From assembly GCA_023434365.1 (NCBI GenBank), contig JAEYSV010000038.1, positions 1 through 45,673 of the forward strand: DNA of 45,673 nt, in the 5' to 3' direction. Below are positions 23,075-31,284 of the stretch, piece after piece (the first letter of the stretch is position 1; each line of letters begins with the position of its first letter). This stretch comes from Bacillota bacterium. Lineage in GTDB: Bacteria; Bacillota; Clostridia; Lachnospirales; Lachnospiraceae. The position numbers and the translations under genes are program-made. The notes beneath the pieces are model-generated. The model was not told the DNA's origin. It did not search any database and saw only the letters and a list, made by a program, of their open reading frames with translations.

Positions 23075-24841
23075 TTAAGAAAACATTGTATTTATAATAT
23101 GCTCTAGCATCTCATTGACTACGTTCACATATCTTGCAGCCGCATTATAAGAATGCTGGAATTTAATCAGATTAGTTAATTCTTCATCCGAAGATACACC
23201 GGAGACTTTCTGTCTCTCGTGATCAATCGCTGTTGATGTTTCGTTCTGGCTATTTGCAATTGTTTCAAACGTATCTCCACGATTGGCAAGTTCTGAAATC
23301 ATCGCAGTATAGAATCCTTTTAACGTATTTGTTGTCATTGTATTCGGTCCAAGTGGTGCAAATTTGCTATTCCACATTTCTGAAAGAGCATCCCGTACCG
23401 TCTTATCAAAAGCATCCGGATTCTTTGCATTACTTAATGGAAGCAAGGATACATTATTAATAAGATCACTATTAATCTCAAGTTCACTTACCGTGTAAAG
23501 AGAAAAATAATCTCCTTTCACTTCCGGCTGATACTCATATACCTTTACCGGATTGCCCAAATCATCAAATACCTGGCGTTCTATGTAACGATCCTGGCTT
23601 TTTCGGCTAAATAGTTCGTTTCCCTGTTTTTGATTATCTTCTCCTAATCCTATCGGAGCAAGTTCAGTATCTAATACTGTCATCGTTACCGGCTGCCCCA
23701 AACTATCATAATATGTTTTTTCAATATTCGGACAAAGAATGTCATTAATTCTTGTAACTACGCCATGTACCAAACGATCAAGCTGTGCCTGAACCGTCAT
23801 AACTGTACTTGGTTCAATCATATTATTATAGTACTCAAGTTCCGTTTGAAACTTATTATAAGCTGCATTATATGCATTCACATCAGCATAGTCTGCTTGC
23901 TTTGGCTCAACCGGAATCGATGTATAATTTGCTTTAAAATCTCCTCTTGCAATCAGAAGCCCTCTTAAAGAACCTACATCAGTATTATTTTCAGAAGAAT
24001 ATGCTCTGTTTAATTGAAATACATCTTGATTTAAGCTGGTCCATACTGGTTTCAGCATCTTGGATGTACTATTGACAGGAGCAAGATCCATCTTTGACAT
24101 TGACTCTTCGCCAACGAATGGAACTCCTTCTAGGTTTACAGTTACAACACCTTTTGTATCTTCTCTATAAGTAATGTTCGCTAATAATCCCAACTCATCC
24201 AAAAGCTGATTTCGGGTATCCCTCAAATCATTGGCTCTCTCTACCCCAGCACTTTCTTTTTGGAGAATAAGACGATTTAGTGAAACAATTTCATTCCCTA
24301 TGTTATTGATTTTATTTACCTGTACTGTAATCTCAGTATTCAGGCTAATCTGATATTCTTCTAATTGTTTTGCTATAATATTTGCTCGTTCCACAAAGGA
24401 ACCTGCTGTATTAATAAATAATGAGCGTTTTACAATGCTTGAAGGCTCATTGATTAATTCTTGCATTGTCTGCCATAATGACTCTATACTATCTTGAAAA
24501 GCCACACCGTCAAGCTCACCAAATACATCTTCTAATTCTCTCACAGCCTTGGCCTGCGCATCATAAAACCCTTGCCGCCCAGTCTCAAGTCGATAAGATT
24601 TATCTAAAAACCGGTCTCTCACCTGTCTTACCAAGTCGATATCGGCTCCAAGCCCTACTTGGTTTGGCGAAAGATAACCTGCACTTTTTGAACTATAATT
24701 AGTGTCCTTAAATAAAATCTGCTGCCTCACATAGCCTTTGGTATCAATGTTGGCCAAGTTGTGGGCAGTAGTATTTAGTGCGTTCTGGCTTACGTTTAAG
24801 CCGGACACGCCAATATATAAGCTACTCAAAGAGCTACCCAT
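23075..24841 (-). CDS. flgK: hook-filament junction protein FlgK (HAP1), copy A
   Basis: This 588-residue protein has the same architecture as its downstream neighbour: an N-terminal rod motif (LYIGVSGLNVSQNALNTTAHNLANIDTKGYVRQ), an FlgK-type coiled region, and the C-terminal SSDEELTNLIKFQHSYNAAARYVNVVNEML. The FlgK-specific segment ANDLRDTRNQLLDEL matches ANDLRDQRNLIVDEL in copy B. The two differ strongly in the middle, so they are old paralogues. GGTGGTGA lies 6 nt before the ATG. Whether both are structural or one has taken a different junction role is open. Confidence 0.88.
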   Translation of the reverse strand: MGSSLSSLYIGVSGLNVSQNALNTTAHNLANIDTKGYVRQQILFKDTNYSSKSAGYLSPNQVGLGADIDLVRQVRDRFLDKSYRLETGRQGFYDAQAKAVRELEDVFGELDGVAFQDSIESLWQTMQELINEPSSIVKRSLFINTAGSFVERANIIAKQLEEYQISLNTEITVQVNKINNIGNEIVSLNRLILQKESAGVERANDLRDTRNQLLDELGLLANITYREDTKGVVTVNLEGVPFVGEESMSKMDLAPVNSTSKMLKPVWTSLNQDVFQLNRAYSSENNTDVGSLRGLLIARGDFKANYTSIPVEPKQADYADVNAYNAAYNKFQTELEYYNNMIEPSTVMTVQAQLDRLVHGVVTRINDILCPNIEKTYYDSLGQPVTMTVLDTELAPIGLGEDNQKQGNELFSRKSQDRYIERQVFDDLGNPVKVYEYQPEVKGDYFSLYTVSELEINSDLINNVSLLPLSNAKNPDAFDKTVRDALSEMWNSKFAPLGPNTMTTNTLKGFYTAMISELANRGDTFETIANSQNETSTAIDHERQKVSGVSSDEELTNLIKFQHSYNAAARYVNVVNEMLEHIINTMFS

Positions 24842-24866
24842 GATTTCACCACCGTTTCCTTATAAA

Positions 24867-25382
24867 CTATTGTTTTGTATCAAACATCCTTGTTTGAGGG
24901 AAAGAAGCATCTATACTTTTTGCTCCCTTCGAATAGTTGTTATTCCCTGGTGACATCCGTGTACTTTGAATAAAATTCATATTGAATTCTATCATCTCAA
25001 GGGATTGTGTTATTAAAGACTTGTTTCGATTGTTGATATCCATCAACTGTTGAATGTTCGCCTTAAAGCGATCATGTAGAATGCTTAATTGTTCTTGTTC
25101 TTTCGGTTGATTTTCTAACATCGCAATAATATCTTTTATCTTTAAGATTTTGTCAGCTCGTCCCAATACGGTCGCAATGTTATGGATGATATCCATTCTT
25201 TTGTGCTCTAGGGAGCTGACGATATCGATAATCGACTGCTCCTTCTGTGTAATTGTTTGAAGTTTTGGGAGGTCATTTTCAATAATTACCTTTGTTTTCT
25301 CACTTGCAATAGTAACCAGACTTTCATATTGTTCCACTTCGTTATTTACTATTGTAATTAACTCCTCAATTAAACTTGCCAA
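24867..25382 (-). CDS. flgN: FlgN-family export chaperone
   Basis: FlgN is the cytosolic chaperone for FlgK and FlgL. The 171-residue helical protein has the FlgN pattern (LIEELITIVNNEVEQYESLVTIASEKTKVIIENDL, then ITQKEQSIIDIVSSLE) and stands between flgM and flgK as usual. The start is a TTG at 25380-25382, supported by AAGGAG 9 nt upstream; no in-frame ATG lies near. The C-terminal 35 residues (after NMNFIQS) are polar and probably disordered. Confidence 0.88.
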   Translation of the reverse strand: MASLIEELITIVNNEVEQYESLVTIASEKTKVIIENDLPKLQTITQKEQSIIDIVSSLEHKRMDIIHNIATVLGRADKILKIKDIIAMLENQPKEQEQLSILHDRFKANIQQLMDINNRNKSLITQSLEMIEFNMNFIQSTRMSPGNNNYSKGAKSIDASFPQTRMFDTKQ

Positions 25383-25401
25383 TTGTCTGCGCTCCTTACT
25401 C

Positions 25402-25680
25402 TTACTTCAAAGCATCCAAATAGTGATTTACAAGTTTATCTGCAATCTGTTCATTGGAAACGCGATAAGTACCTGATGCAATCTGTTGCTTAATCGAATT
25501 TACTTTATCTACTCTGATGTCTTCACTTGCTTTCACTGCTGCTTTTGCAAACTGCAGATCCTTTGCCTGTCTGCTAATCTCTACTTTATCTGCTCCGCTC
25601 ACATTATCCGTATGCTTGGCTACCCCCGTCGCATTTGCTTTGTACAACTGACTAACCTGGTTTAGAGATTCGATTCTCAT
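25402..25680 (-). CDS. flgM: anti-sigma-28 factor FlgM
   Basis: FlgM binds and inhibits the flagellar sigma factor until the hook is complete and it is exported. The 92-residue protein has a disordered N-terminal half and the conserved C-terminal block (DKVEISRQAKDLQ...VKASEDIRVDKVNSIKQQIASGTYRVSNEQIADKLV). GGTGGTGA precedes the ATG. It opens the unit flgM-flgN-flgK-flgK-flgL-fliW-csrA behind a sigma-28 promoter, so it is subject to its own feedback. Confidence 0.94.
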   Translation of the reverse strand: MRIESLNQVSQLYKANATGVAKHTDNVSGADKVEISRQAKDLQFAKAAVKASEDIRVDKVNSIKQQIASGTYRVSNEQIADKLVNHYLDALK

Positions 25681-25726
25681 AATTTCACCACCTTTTATAA
25701 ACTGATTAACTAGCTTCCTAACATAT

Positions 25727-25753
25727 TTATCGGACGATTCATTGCTAACATTA
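25727..25753 (-). promoter_or_regulatory. sigma-28 promoter for the flgM operon
   Basis: On the minus strand TAAT (25750-25753), 16 nt, CCGATAA (25727-25733). It starts about 50 nt upstream of the flgM ATG. Confidence 0.75.
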
Positions 25754-26016
25754 GAGAAAATTTATGATTTTTTTCTTAACAACTCATTAAGTATCTATTA
25801 TATCGGTTATTATATGCATCGTAAACGGTTTTGAAACAAATGCGTATGTATATGAATAAGTTAAAATTTGGTCAAACGAATCTTTGTGAATATTTTTCTG
25901 CGTTAGCTTAAGACTATCATTATTCACGACATATCATTTTATGTCGAATATTTGTAATACAGTATCTTGTGTTTTCTCAAATCAACATCGAACATATGGT
26001 TTTTTGGATAAAACTA

Positions 26017-26025
26017 TGGTATACT
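26017..26025 (+). promoter_or_regulatory. extended -10 promoter for parE-parC
   Basis: TGGTATACT is an extended -10 (TGN plus TATACT), about 40 nt before the parE start. The -35 at 17 nt spacing (TGGTTT) is weak, as is common for extended -10 promoters. Confidence 0.55.
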
Positions 26026-26064
26026 TTTTAAAGAATTTTGAACACCCTCAGAAAGGAAATGCAT

Positions 26065-27996
26065 ATGGAACAATATAATGGTAGTCAGATTGTAGTCTTA
26101 GAAGGACTGGAGGCCGTCAGAAAACGACCGGGTATGTACATTGGAAGCACCGGTTCCCGTGGTCTTCATCATTTAATCTGGGAAATTCTTGACAACGGCA
26201 TTGATGAGCATTTGGCGGGTTTCTGCAGCGAAATCTCCATTACCCTGCTAAAAGATGGGGGCATTACTATAGAAGATAATGGTCGTGGTGTACCAATTGA
26301 TATGCATCCAACCAAACATATTCCAACGGTTCGCGTTGTTTATACAATATTACATGCAGGGGGCAAGTTTGGTGGCAGCGTTTATAAAGTTTCCGGCGGC
26401 CTCCATGGAGTTGGTGCCTCTGTTGTAAATGCATTATCAAGCAAAATGATAGTAGAAGTTCGTCGCGAAGGTAAAATATACCGTGATGAATATGCCAATG
26501 GTGGATATCCAGTGACCGAACTAGAAGACGGCTTACTTCCTGTCGTTGGAAAATGCGCCAAACAAAATACAGGAACCAAAGTTACCTTCTATCCGGATGC
26601 GGATATCTTTGAAACAGTAGAGTTCAAACCAGAGATCATTCAGAAGAAATTAAAAGAAATTGCATATTTAAATAAGAACCTTAAAATTACGCTTGTTGAC
26701 CAAATGAGTGGCGAAACCAAGGTTTACCAGGAAGAGCTTGGAATAAAAAGCTTTGTCAAGTACTTAACTAGAGAGTCTACTCCTTTACACGACGAACCAA
26801 TTTATATAGAAGGTACCAGTGGTGAGATTGAAGTAGAAGTAGCATTTCAATATACATCGAATTACAGTGAGCAAATCAATGCTTATTGTAACCGCATCAA
26901 TGTAGTGGATGGCGGAACATTAGTTACTGGATTCAAATCAGCTTTGACTCGTGTTATGAATCAATATGCGAGAGAACTAGGTATTCTGAAAGATAAAGAC
27001 GAAAATTTTGATGGAAAAGATATCCGTAATGGAATTGTCACGATAATAAGCATCAAACATCCGGATCCTCAGTTTGAAGGTCAGACAAAAACAAAACTAG
27101 GCAATACGGATGCTAAAAGTGCGGTTGACGAAACTTTCAGCATTGAAGTGCAGCGATATTTTGATAAGAATGTTGAGGAACTCAAAAAAATCCTTGAGAA
27201 TTCAATGAAAAGCTATAATGCAAGAAAAGCTTCGGATAAAGCAAGAACCGCGGTTTTAAAGCAACTAAACGATGTAGACACTCGAAGTAAGCTAGCAAGC
27301 TGCTCTTCTAAAAAATCGGAAGAATGTGAAGTATACATTGTCGAAGGAGATTCTGCAGGTGGTACAGTAAAAACAGCAAGGAATCGCAGAACGCAGGCAG
27401 TTCTTCCTCTACGTGGTAAAATCTTGAATGTTGAAAAAGCTACACTTGAAAAAATTCTAGTAAATAATGAAATCAAATCTATGATTGCTGCGTTAGGCTG
27501 CGGAATCGGGGAAGAATTTGATATTACGAAACTTCGTTATGATAAAATCATAATCCTAACTGATGCAGATGTTGACGGAGCACACATTAGCACCTTGTTG
27601 CTAACCTTCTTCTATCGGTTCATGCCAGAGTTGATTATGGAGGGCAAAATATATCGTGGGCTACCTCCTCTTTACCGTGTTCAATACGAAACGACCGAAC
27701 GTAATAAGAAAGTAAAGAAGTCAGAGTATTTGTTTAATGACTTTGAACTCGATAAGTTCCGTAAAAAATCAGGTCATAAGATTCTTAACCTGCAGCGATA
27801 CAAAGGTCTTGGAGAAATGGATGCGAACCAATTATGGGAAACTACATTAAATCCAGAAACCAGAACTTTAGCTCGAATAGAAATTGGTGACAACATTGAA
27901 GCTGATGAAATTACAACAACGTTAATGAGTAGCAATGTCCCACCAAGACGATCATTTATTATGGAAGAAGCAAAATACGCAAAACTTGATATATAA
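26065..27996 (+). CDS. parE: type IIA DNA topoisomerase subunit B (topoisomerase IV ParE-like)
   Basis: This ATPase subunit works with the downstream A subunit to decatenate or relax DNA. GHKL ATPase motifs are seen near the start (VRKRPGMYIG, EILDNGIDEH, TIEDNGRGVP, GGKFGG...GGLHGVGASVVNALS). The Toprim domain has EGDSAGG and DADVDGAHI. The QRDR-equivalent reads EGDSAGGTVKTARNR, where many GyrB have SAKQGR. The start is the ATG at 26065 with AAAGGA 7 nt upstream; the longer frame begins at a TTG without a site. The product is 643 residues. ParE rather than GyrB is inferred from its partner, which lacks a GyrA box. Confidence 0.85.
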   Translation: MEQYNGSQIVVLEGLEAVRKRPGMYIGSTGSRGLHHLIWEILDNGIDEHLAGFCSEISITLLKDGGITIEDNGRGVPIDMHPTKHIPTVRVVYTILHAGGKFGGSVYKVSGGLHGVGASVVNALSSKMIVEVRREGKIYRDEYANGGYPVTELEDGLLPVVGKCAKQNTGTKVTFYPDADIFETVEFKPEIIQKKLKEIAYLNKNLKITLVDQMSGETKVYQEELGIKSFVKYLTRESTPLHDEPIYIEGTSGEIEVEVAFQYTSNYSEQINAYCNRINVVDGGTLVTGFKSALTRVMNQYARELGILKDKDENFDGKDIRNGIVTIISIKHPDPQFEGQTKTKLGNTDAKSAVDETFSIEVQRYFDKNVEELKKILENSMKSYNARKASDKARTAVLKQLNDVDTRSKLASCSSKKSEECEVYIVEGDSAGGTVKTARNRRTQAVLPLRGKILNVEKATLEKILVNNEIKSMIAALGCGIGEEFDITKLRYDKIIILTDADVDGAHISTLLLTFFYRFMPELIMEGKIYRGLPPLYRVQYETTERNKKVKKSEYLFNDFELDKFRKKSGHKILNLQRYKGLGEMDANQLWETTLNPETRTLARIEIGDNIEADEITTTLMSSNVPPRRSFIMEEAKYAKLDI

Positions 27997-28014
27997 GGAA
28001 GGAAACGAAGTAAA

Positions 28015-30267
28015 ATGAGTAAACCAACGGATAATATTATAATGATGGACTTTTCCGAGGAGATGAAAGCCTCCTACCGGGATTATGCCATGAGTGTTAT
28101 TATTGCCAGAGCTTTGCCCGATGTACGTGACGGTTTAAAACCGGTGCAACGACGCATCCTTTATGCAATGCATGAGCTAGGACTAAGCCCTGACAAACCA
28201 CACCGTAAAAGCGCCCGTATTGTGGGTGATACCATGGGTAAATTCCACCCTCATGGTGACAGTTCCATCTATGACGCCCTAGTGCGTATGACCGAGGATT
28301 ATTCCTTAAGCATTCCACTGGTAGACGGTCATGGTAACTTCGGCTCCATTGACGGCGACGGTGCTGCAGCAATGCGTTATACGGAGGCAAGACTCAGCTT
28401 TGGTGCCTTAACCTTATTAAATAACTTGGAGAAAGGACTTGTCACCTTTAGCCCTAACTTTGATGACAGTGAAAAAGAACCGGACGTTCTGCCTGCTACC
28501 ATTCCAAACCTGCTAATTAATGGGACAACCGGTATTGCGGTAGGTATGGCAACCAATATCCCACCACATAATCCATGCGAAGTCATTGATGGTATCATCG
28601 CTTGCATTGATAAGCCTAATCTAAGCACAGAACAATTAATGAAATATATCCCAGCACCTGACTTTCCAACCGGAGGCATCATTACCAATCAAAGTGATAT
28701 GCTTTCGATTTATGAATCGGGTGAAGGAAAAATCAAGGTACGCGCCCGTCACGAGATAGAAAAAGGGGAAAATGGTCGTAAGAATATCGTAATAACCGAA
28801 ATCCCTTATACCATTGCCGGTAACAAAACCAAATTAGTGGAGAGTCTTTCTGCCTTAATGAAAGATAAGGTATTCGATGAAATCTTTGATGTACGAGATG
28901 AATCTAGTAAAGAAGGAATTCGAGTTGTCATTGAAGTAAAGAAAGACCGCGATATTGACAACTTACTTAATGGTCTATATAAAAAGACAGCAATGGAAGA
29001 TACTTATAGCGTTAACCTGCTAGCAGTCAAAGAACAACAGCCTGTTACTTTTAATCTGAAACGGTTAATTGAGGAATTCATTTATTTTCAGGAAGAGCTT
29101 TATACAAAAGAATATGAACATCTGCTAGAAAAAGCAAAAGCACGTTTAGAAATCGTAGATGGTTTAGTCCGCGCTACTGACGTGATTGATTTGATTATAG
29201 AAATTCTTCGTGGAAGCTCTAGCATCAAGCAAGCAAAGAATTGCTTAATCAAAGGGGATACAACCGAGATCAAATTCAAATCCAAAGCAAGTGAAAAACA
29301 AGCTTCTACCCTTGATTTTACTGAGAGACAGGCCGAAGCAATTCTCACGATGCAGTTAAGCAAATTAATTGGTCTGGAGATTCTGAAGCTTCATGATGAA
29401 AAAGACGGCCTGTTAACTAACATCGCTGAATACGAAAGAATACTAGGAGACAAAACAGCATTATTTGCAGTCATTAAGGCCAAATTACGCTCCTACAAAA
29501 AGCATTTTAATTCAGAACGTCGTACCACTTTAGAAAACTGTGAAAAAGTAGAATATGTGGAAGAGGTTAAGGTAGAAGATATTTATATCCTAATTGACCG
29601 CTTTGGATATACCAAATCCGTAGATGCCGCAAGCTACACTAGAGCAGCCGAGGATACACTAAAAGAATATCCATATCATATTGTGATGAAAAACACCGAC
29701 AAACTGTATCTATTTACTTCCGTCGGTAATGTATATCAGGTCAAAGCCTCTGCAATCCCAAAAGTTAAGATGAAAGACAAGGGTACTCTGATTCAGTCCT
29801 TATGTAAGGTAGGAAAAGAAGACATTATTATGTATGCAAGCTTTGAGGAACTGTATGAGACAGACTTATTATTTGCAACAAAACATGGGTATATCAAACG
29901 AGTTGGTGGAGCAGAATTCGAAACAAATCGAAGTGTAATCTCCGCTACCAAATTAGACGAGGGAGATGAAGTAATCTCCGTTATTATGTTAACAGCAAGC
30001 CAGATTTTATCTAGTGATCAAAAAGTGATTATGCTCACACAAGCTGGATTATCTCTTGGGTATAATTTGGAAGAAGTACCAGAACAAAAGAAAACAAGCC
30101 GAGGAGTCAAGGGAATTGCCTTAGACCCTAATGATTTCGTTACTTATGTCACCGTTGTATCAACAAGCACTGAGTCTTTTGAATACAACTCGGAACAACT
30201 AAGTGCCAAGAAAGTTCGAAACCGAAAACGAGGTGCGAAAGGACAAAAAGCAAGCCTTTCACTATAA
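28015..30267 (+). CDS. parC: type IIA DNA topoisomerase subunit A (topoisomerase IV ParC-like)
   Basis: This is the DNA-cleaving subunit. The N-terminal region has SYRDYAMSVIIARALPDVRD, GLKPVQRRILYAM and the quinolone-region motif HPHGDSSIYDA, with the catalytic Tyr in AAMRYTEARL. At 750 residues it is shorter than most GyrA (about 820-850). Its C-terminal domain has no QRRGGRG-type GyrA box; the nearest motif is KKTSRGVKGI. These points favour topoisomerase IV-like ParC over gyrase. GGAAGG precedes the ATG, and it lies 18 nt after parE. The C-terminus is strongly basic. Confidence 0.85.
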   Translation: MSKPTDNIIMMDFSEEMKASYRDYAMSVIIARALPDVRDGLKPVQRRILYAMHELGLSPDKPHRKSARIVGDTMGKFHPHGDSSIYDALVRMTEDYSLSIPLVDGHGNFGSIDGDGAAAMRYTEARLSFGALTLLNNLEKGLVTFSPNFDDSEKEPDVLPATIPNLLINGTTGIAVGMATNIPPHNPCEVIDGIIACIDKPNLSTEQLMKYIPAPDFPTGGIITNQSDMLSIYESGEGKIKVRARHEIEKGENGRKNIVITEIPYTIAGNKTKLVESLSALMKDKVFDEIFDVRDESSKEGIRVVIEVKKDRDIDNLLNGLYKKTAMEDTYSVNLLAVKEQQPVTFNLKRLIEEFIYFQEELYTKEYEHLLEKAKARLEIVDGLVRATDVIDLIIEILRGSSSIKQAKNCLIKGDTTEIKFKSKASEKQASTLDFTERQAEAILTMQLSKLIGLEILKLHDEKDGLLTNIAEYERILGDKTALFAVIKAKLRSYKKHFNSERRTTLENCEKVEYVEEVKVEDIYILIDRFGYTKSVDAASYTRAAEDTLKEYPYHIVMKNTDKLYLFTSVGNVYQVKASAIPKVKMKDKGTLIQSLCKVGKEDIIMYASFEELYETDLLFATKHGYIKRVGGAEFETNRSVISATKLDEGDEVISVIMLTASQILSSDQKVIMLTQAGLSLGYNLEEVPEQKKTSRGVKGIALDPNDFVTYVTVVSTSTESFEYNSEQLSAKKVRNRKRGAKGQKASLSL

Positions 30268-30299
30268 CCCGTAACTACAATGATAGAATGGAGTAACTC

Positions 30300-31178
30300 A
30301 TGCATAAGTTATTTGAGTACATTGATGTCTTAAACTCTCCCTATGAAGCCTTTATTGCCAATTCCGATGTAGCTTATCCTCCGGTTCATCCACACTGGCA
30401 TTACTTTATTGAAGTTATCTACCTAATTGATGGTAGTGTTCAGGTTGAGTGTGATGGAAAGCAATATAAGGTAAGCGCAGGAGAGCTCTTTTTGTTCCAT
30501 TCAAAAAGTATTCATGCATTTTATCAGATTGATGGTGTTTCATTCCGCTATGCTGTGTTAAAGTTTGATGTGAATGCATTAGGAAGTTCAAGTATGTATA
30601 CTCCTTCCTTTCGCTATGTTTTAAAACAAGCTCAGGAAACTCCGGAGATCAGTAACCTTTTCACCAATCAACATCTAAAGGGATATCCGATTGCGGATCT
30701 TGTAATACGTTGTATCAACGAAATGCAGCATATGCATTTTGGATATGATATTGCAATGCACAGTCATTTATGTGTCTTAATGACTTATTTAATCCGAATT
30801 TGGCGCCAACAGGGATTTAAAACCACGCGGCTTATAGAAGAGGCAAAAGACGAACTCGATCTAGATCGTATCATCGAGTACATTGATTCTCATTCCGGTG
30901 AACCTATTAAGGTTCAAAATTTGGCAAAGATGTGCAATATGAGTTACTCCTACTTTGCAAAATCCTTTAGAAACCTATACGGGAAGTCCTGCAAAGAATA
31001 TATTGAATATGTCCGAATCAGCAAAGCACAGGATTTACTTCTTTTCACCGAATATGATTTAAACTATATTAGTCAGGAGACTGGATTCTCAGACTGTAGT
31101 CATTTTATAAAAACTTACAAAAAAATAAAAGGAATTACGCCCAAAAAACATAAGCGAAAACTATATAATTACGACTAG
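30300..31178 (+). CDS. AraC-family transcriptional regulator with cupin sensor domain
   Basis: The 292-residue protein has an N-terminal cupin fold (HPHWHYFIEVIYLIDGS, then YKVSAGELFLFHSKSIHAF) that would bind a small ligand, probably a sugar. It also has a C-terminal double helix-turn-helix (IKVQNLAKMCNMSYSYFAKSF, then ISQETGFSDCSHFIKTYKKIKGITPKKHK). GGAG lies 8 nt before the ATG. It follows parC by 32 nt without a visible terminator and converges on the beta-mannosidase gene. Control of that gene is plausible from position only; no operator is identified. Confidence 0.92.
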   Translation: MHKLFEYIDVLNSPYEAFIANSDVAYPPVHPHWHYFIEVIYLIDGSVQVECDGKQYKVSAGELFLFHSKSIHAFYQIDGVSFRYAVLKFDVNALGSSSMYTPSFRYVLKQAQETPEISNLFTNQHLKGYPIADLVIRCINEMQHMHFGYDIAMHSHLCVLMTYLIRIWRQQGFKTTRLIEEAKDELDLDRIIEYIDSHSGEPIKVQNLAKMCNMSYSYFAKSFRNLYGKSCKEYIEYVRISKAQDLLLFTEYDLNYISQETGFSDCSHFIKTYKKIKGITPKKHKRKLYNYD

Positions 31179-31209
31179 ACTGACTAGGACTCAATTCCCA
31201 TGAAATGAA

Positions 31210-31242
31210 AAATCCTTTGTAGATTGGCTACAAAGGATTTTT
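31210..31242. terminator. bidirectional terminator between araC-type gene and beta-mannosidase
   Basis: AAATCCTTTGTAG and CTACAAAGGATTT pair perfectly over 13 bp around a 5-nt loop. T-runs follow on both strands, suiting the two convergent genes. Confidence 0.85.
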
Positions 31243-31284
31243 CTATATAAAGAGGGGGGTATTGGTTAATTAATTGATCGCTTA

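Larger units (their letters stand above)
25681..26064. promoter_or_regulatory. 384-nt divergent region between flgM and parE
   Basis: It holds the flgM sigma-28 promoter (25727-25753), a second isolated CCGATATA on the minus strand (25799-25806) with a poor -35, and an extended -10 for the topoisomerase genes (26017-26025). No reading frame of convincing quality was seen in the rest. Confidence 0.65.

Noticed and set aside
25819..25834. cre-like palindrome (GTAAACGGTTT core) between flgM and parE, possibly a CcpA site
   Set aside because: It has three mismatches to TGNAANCGNTNWCA in either orientation, and the location suits neither gene clearly.
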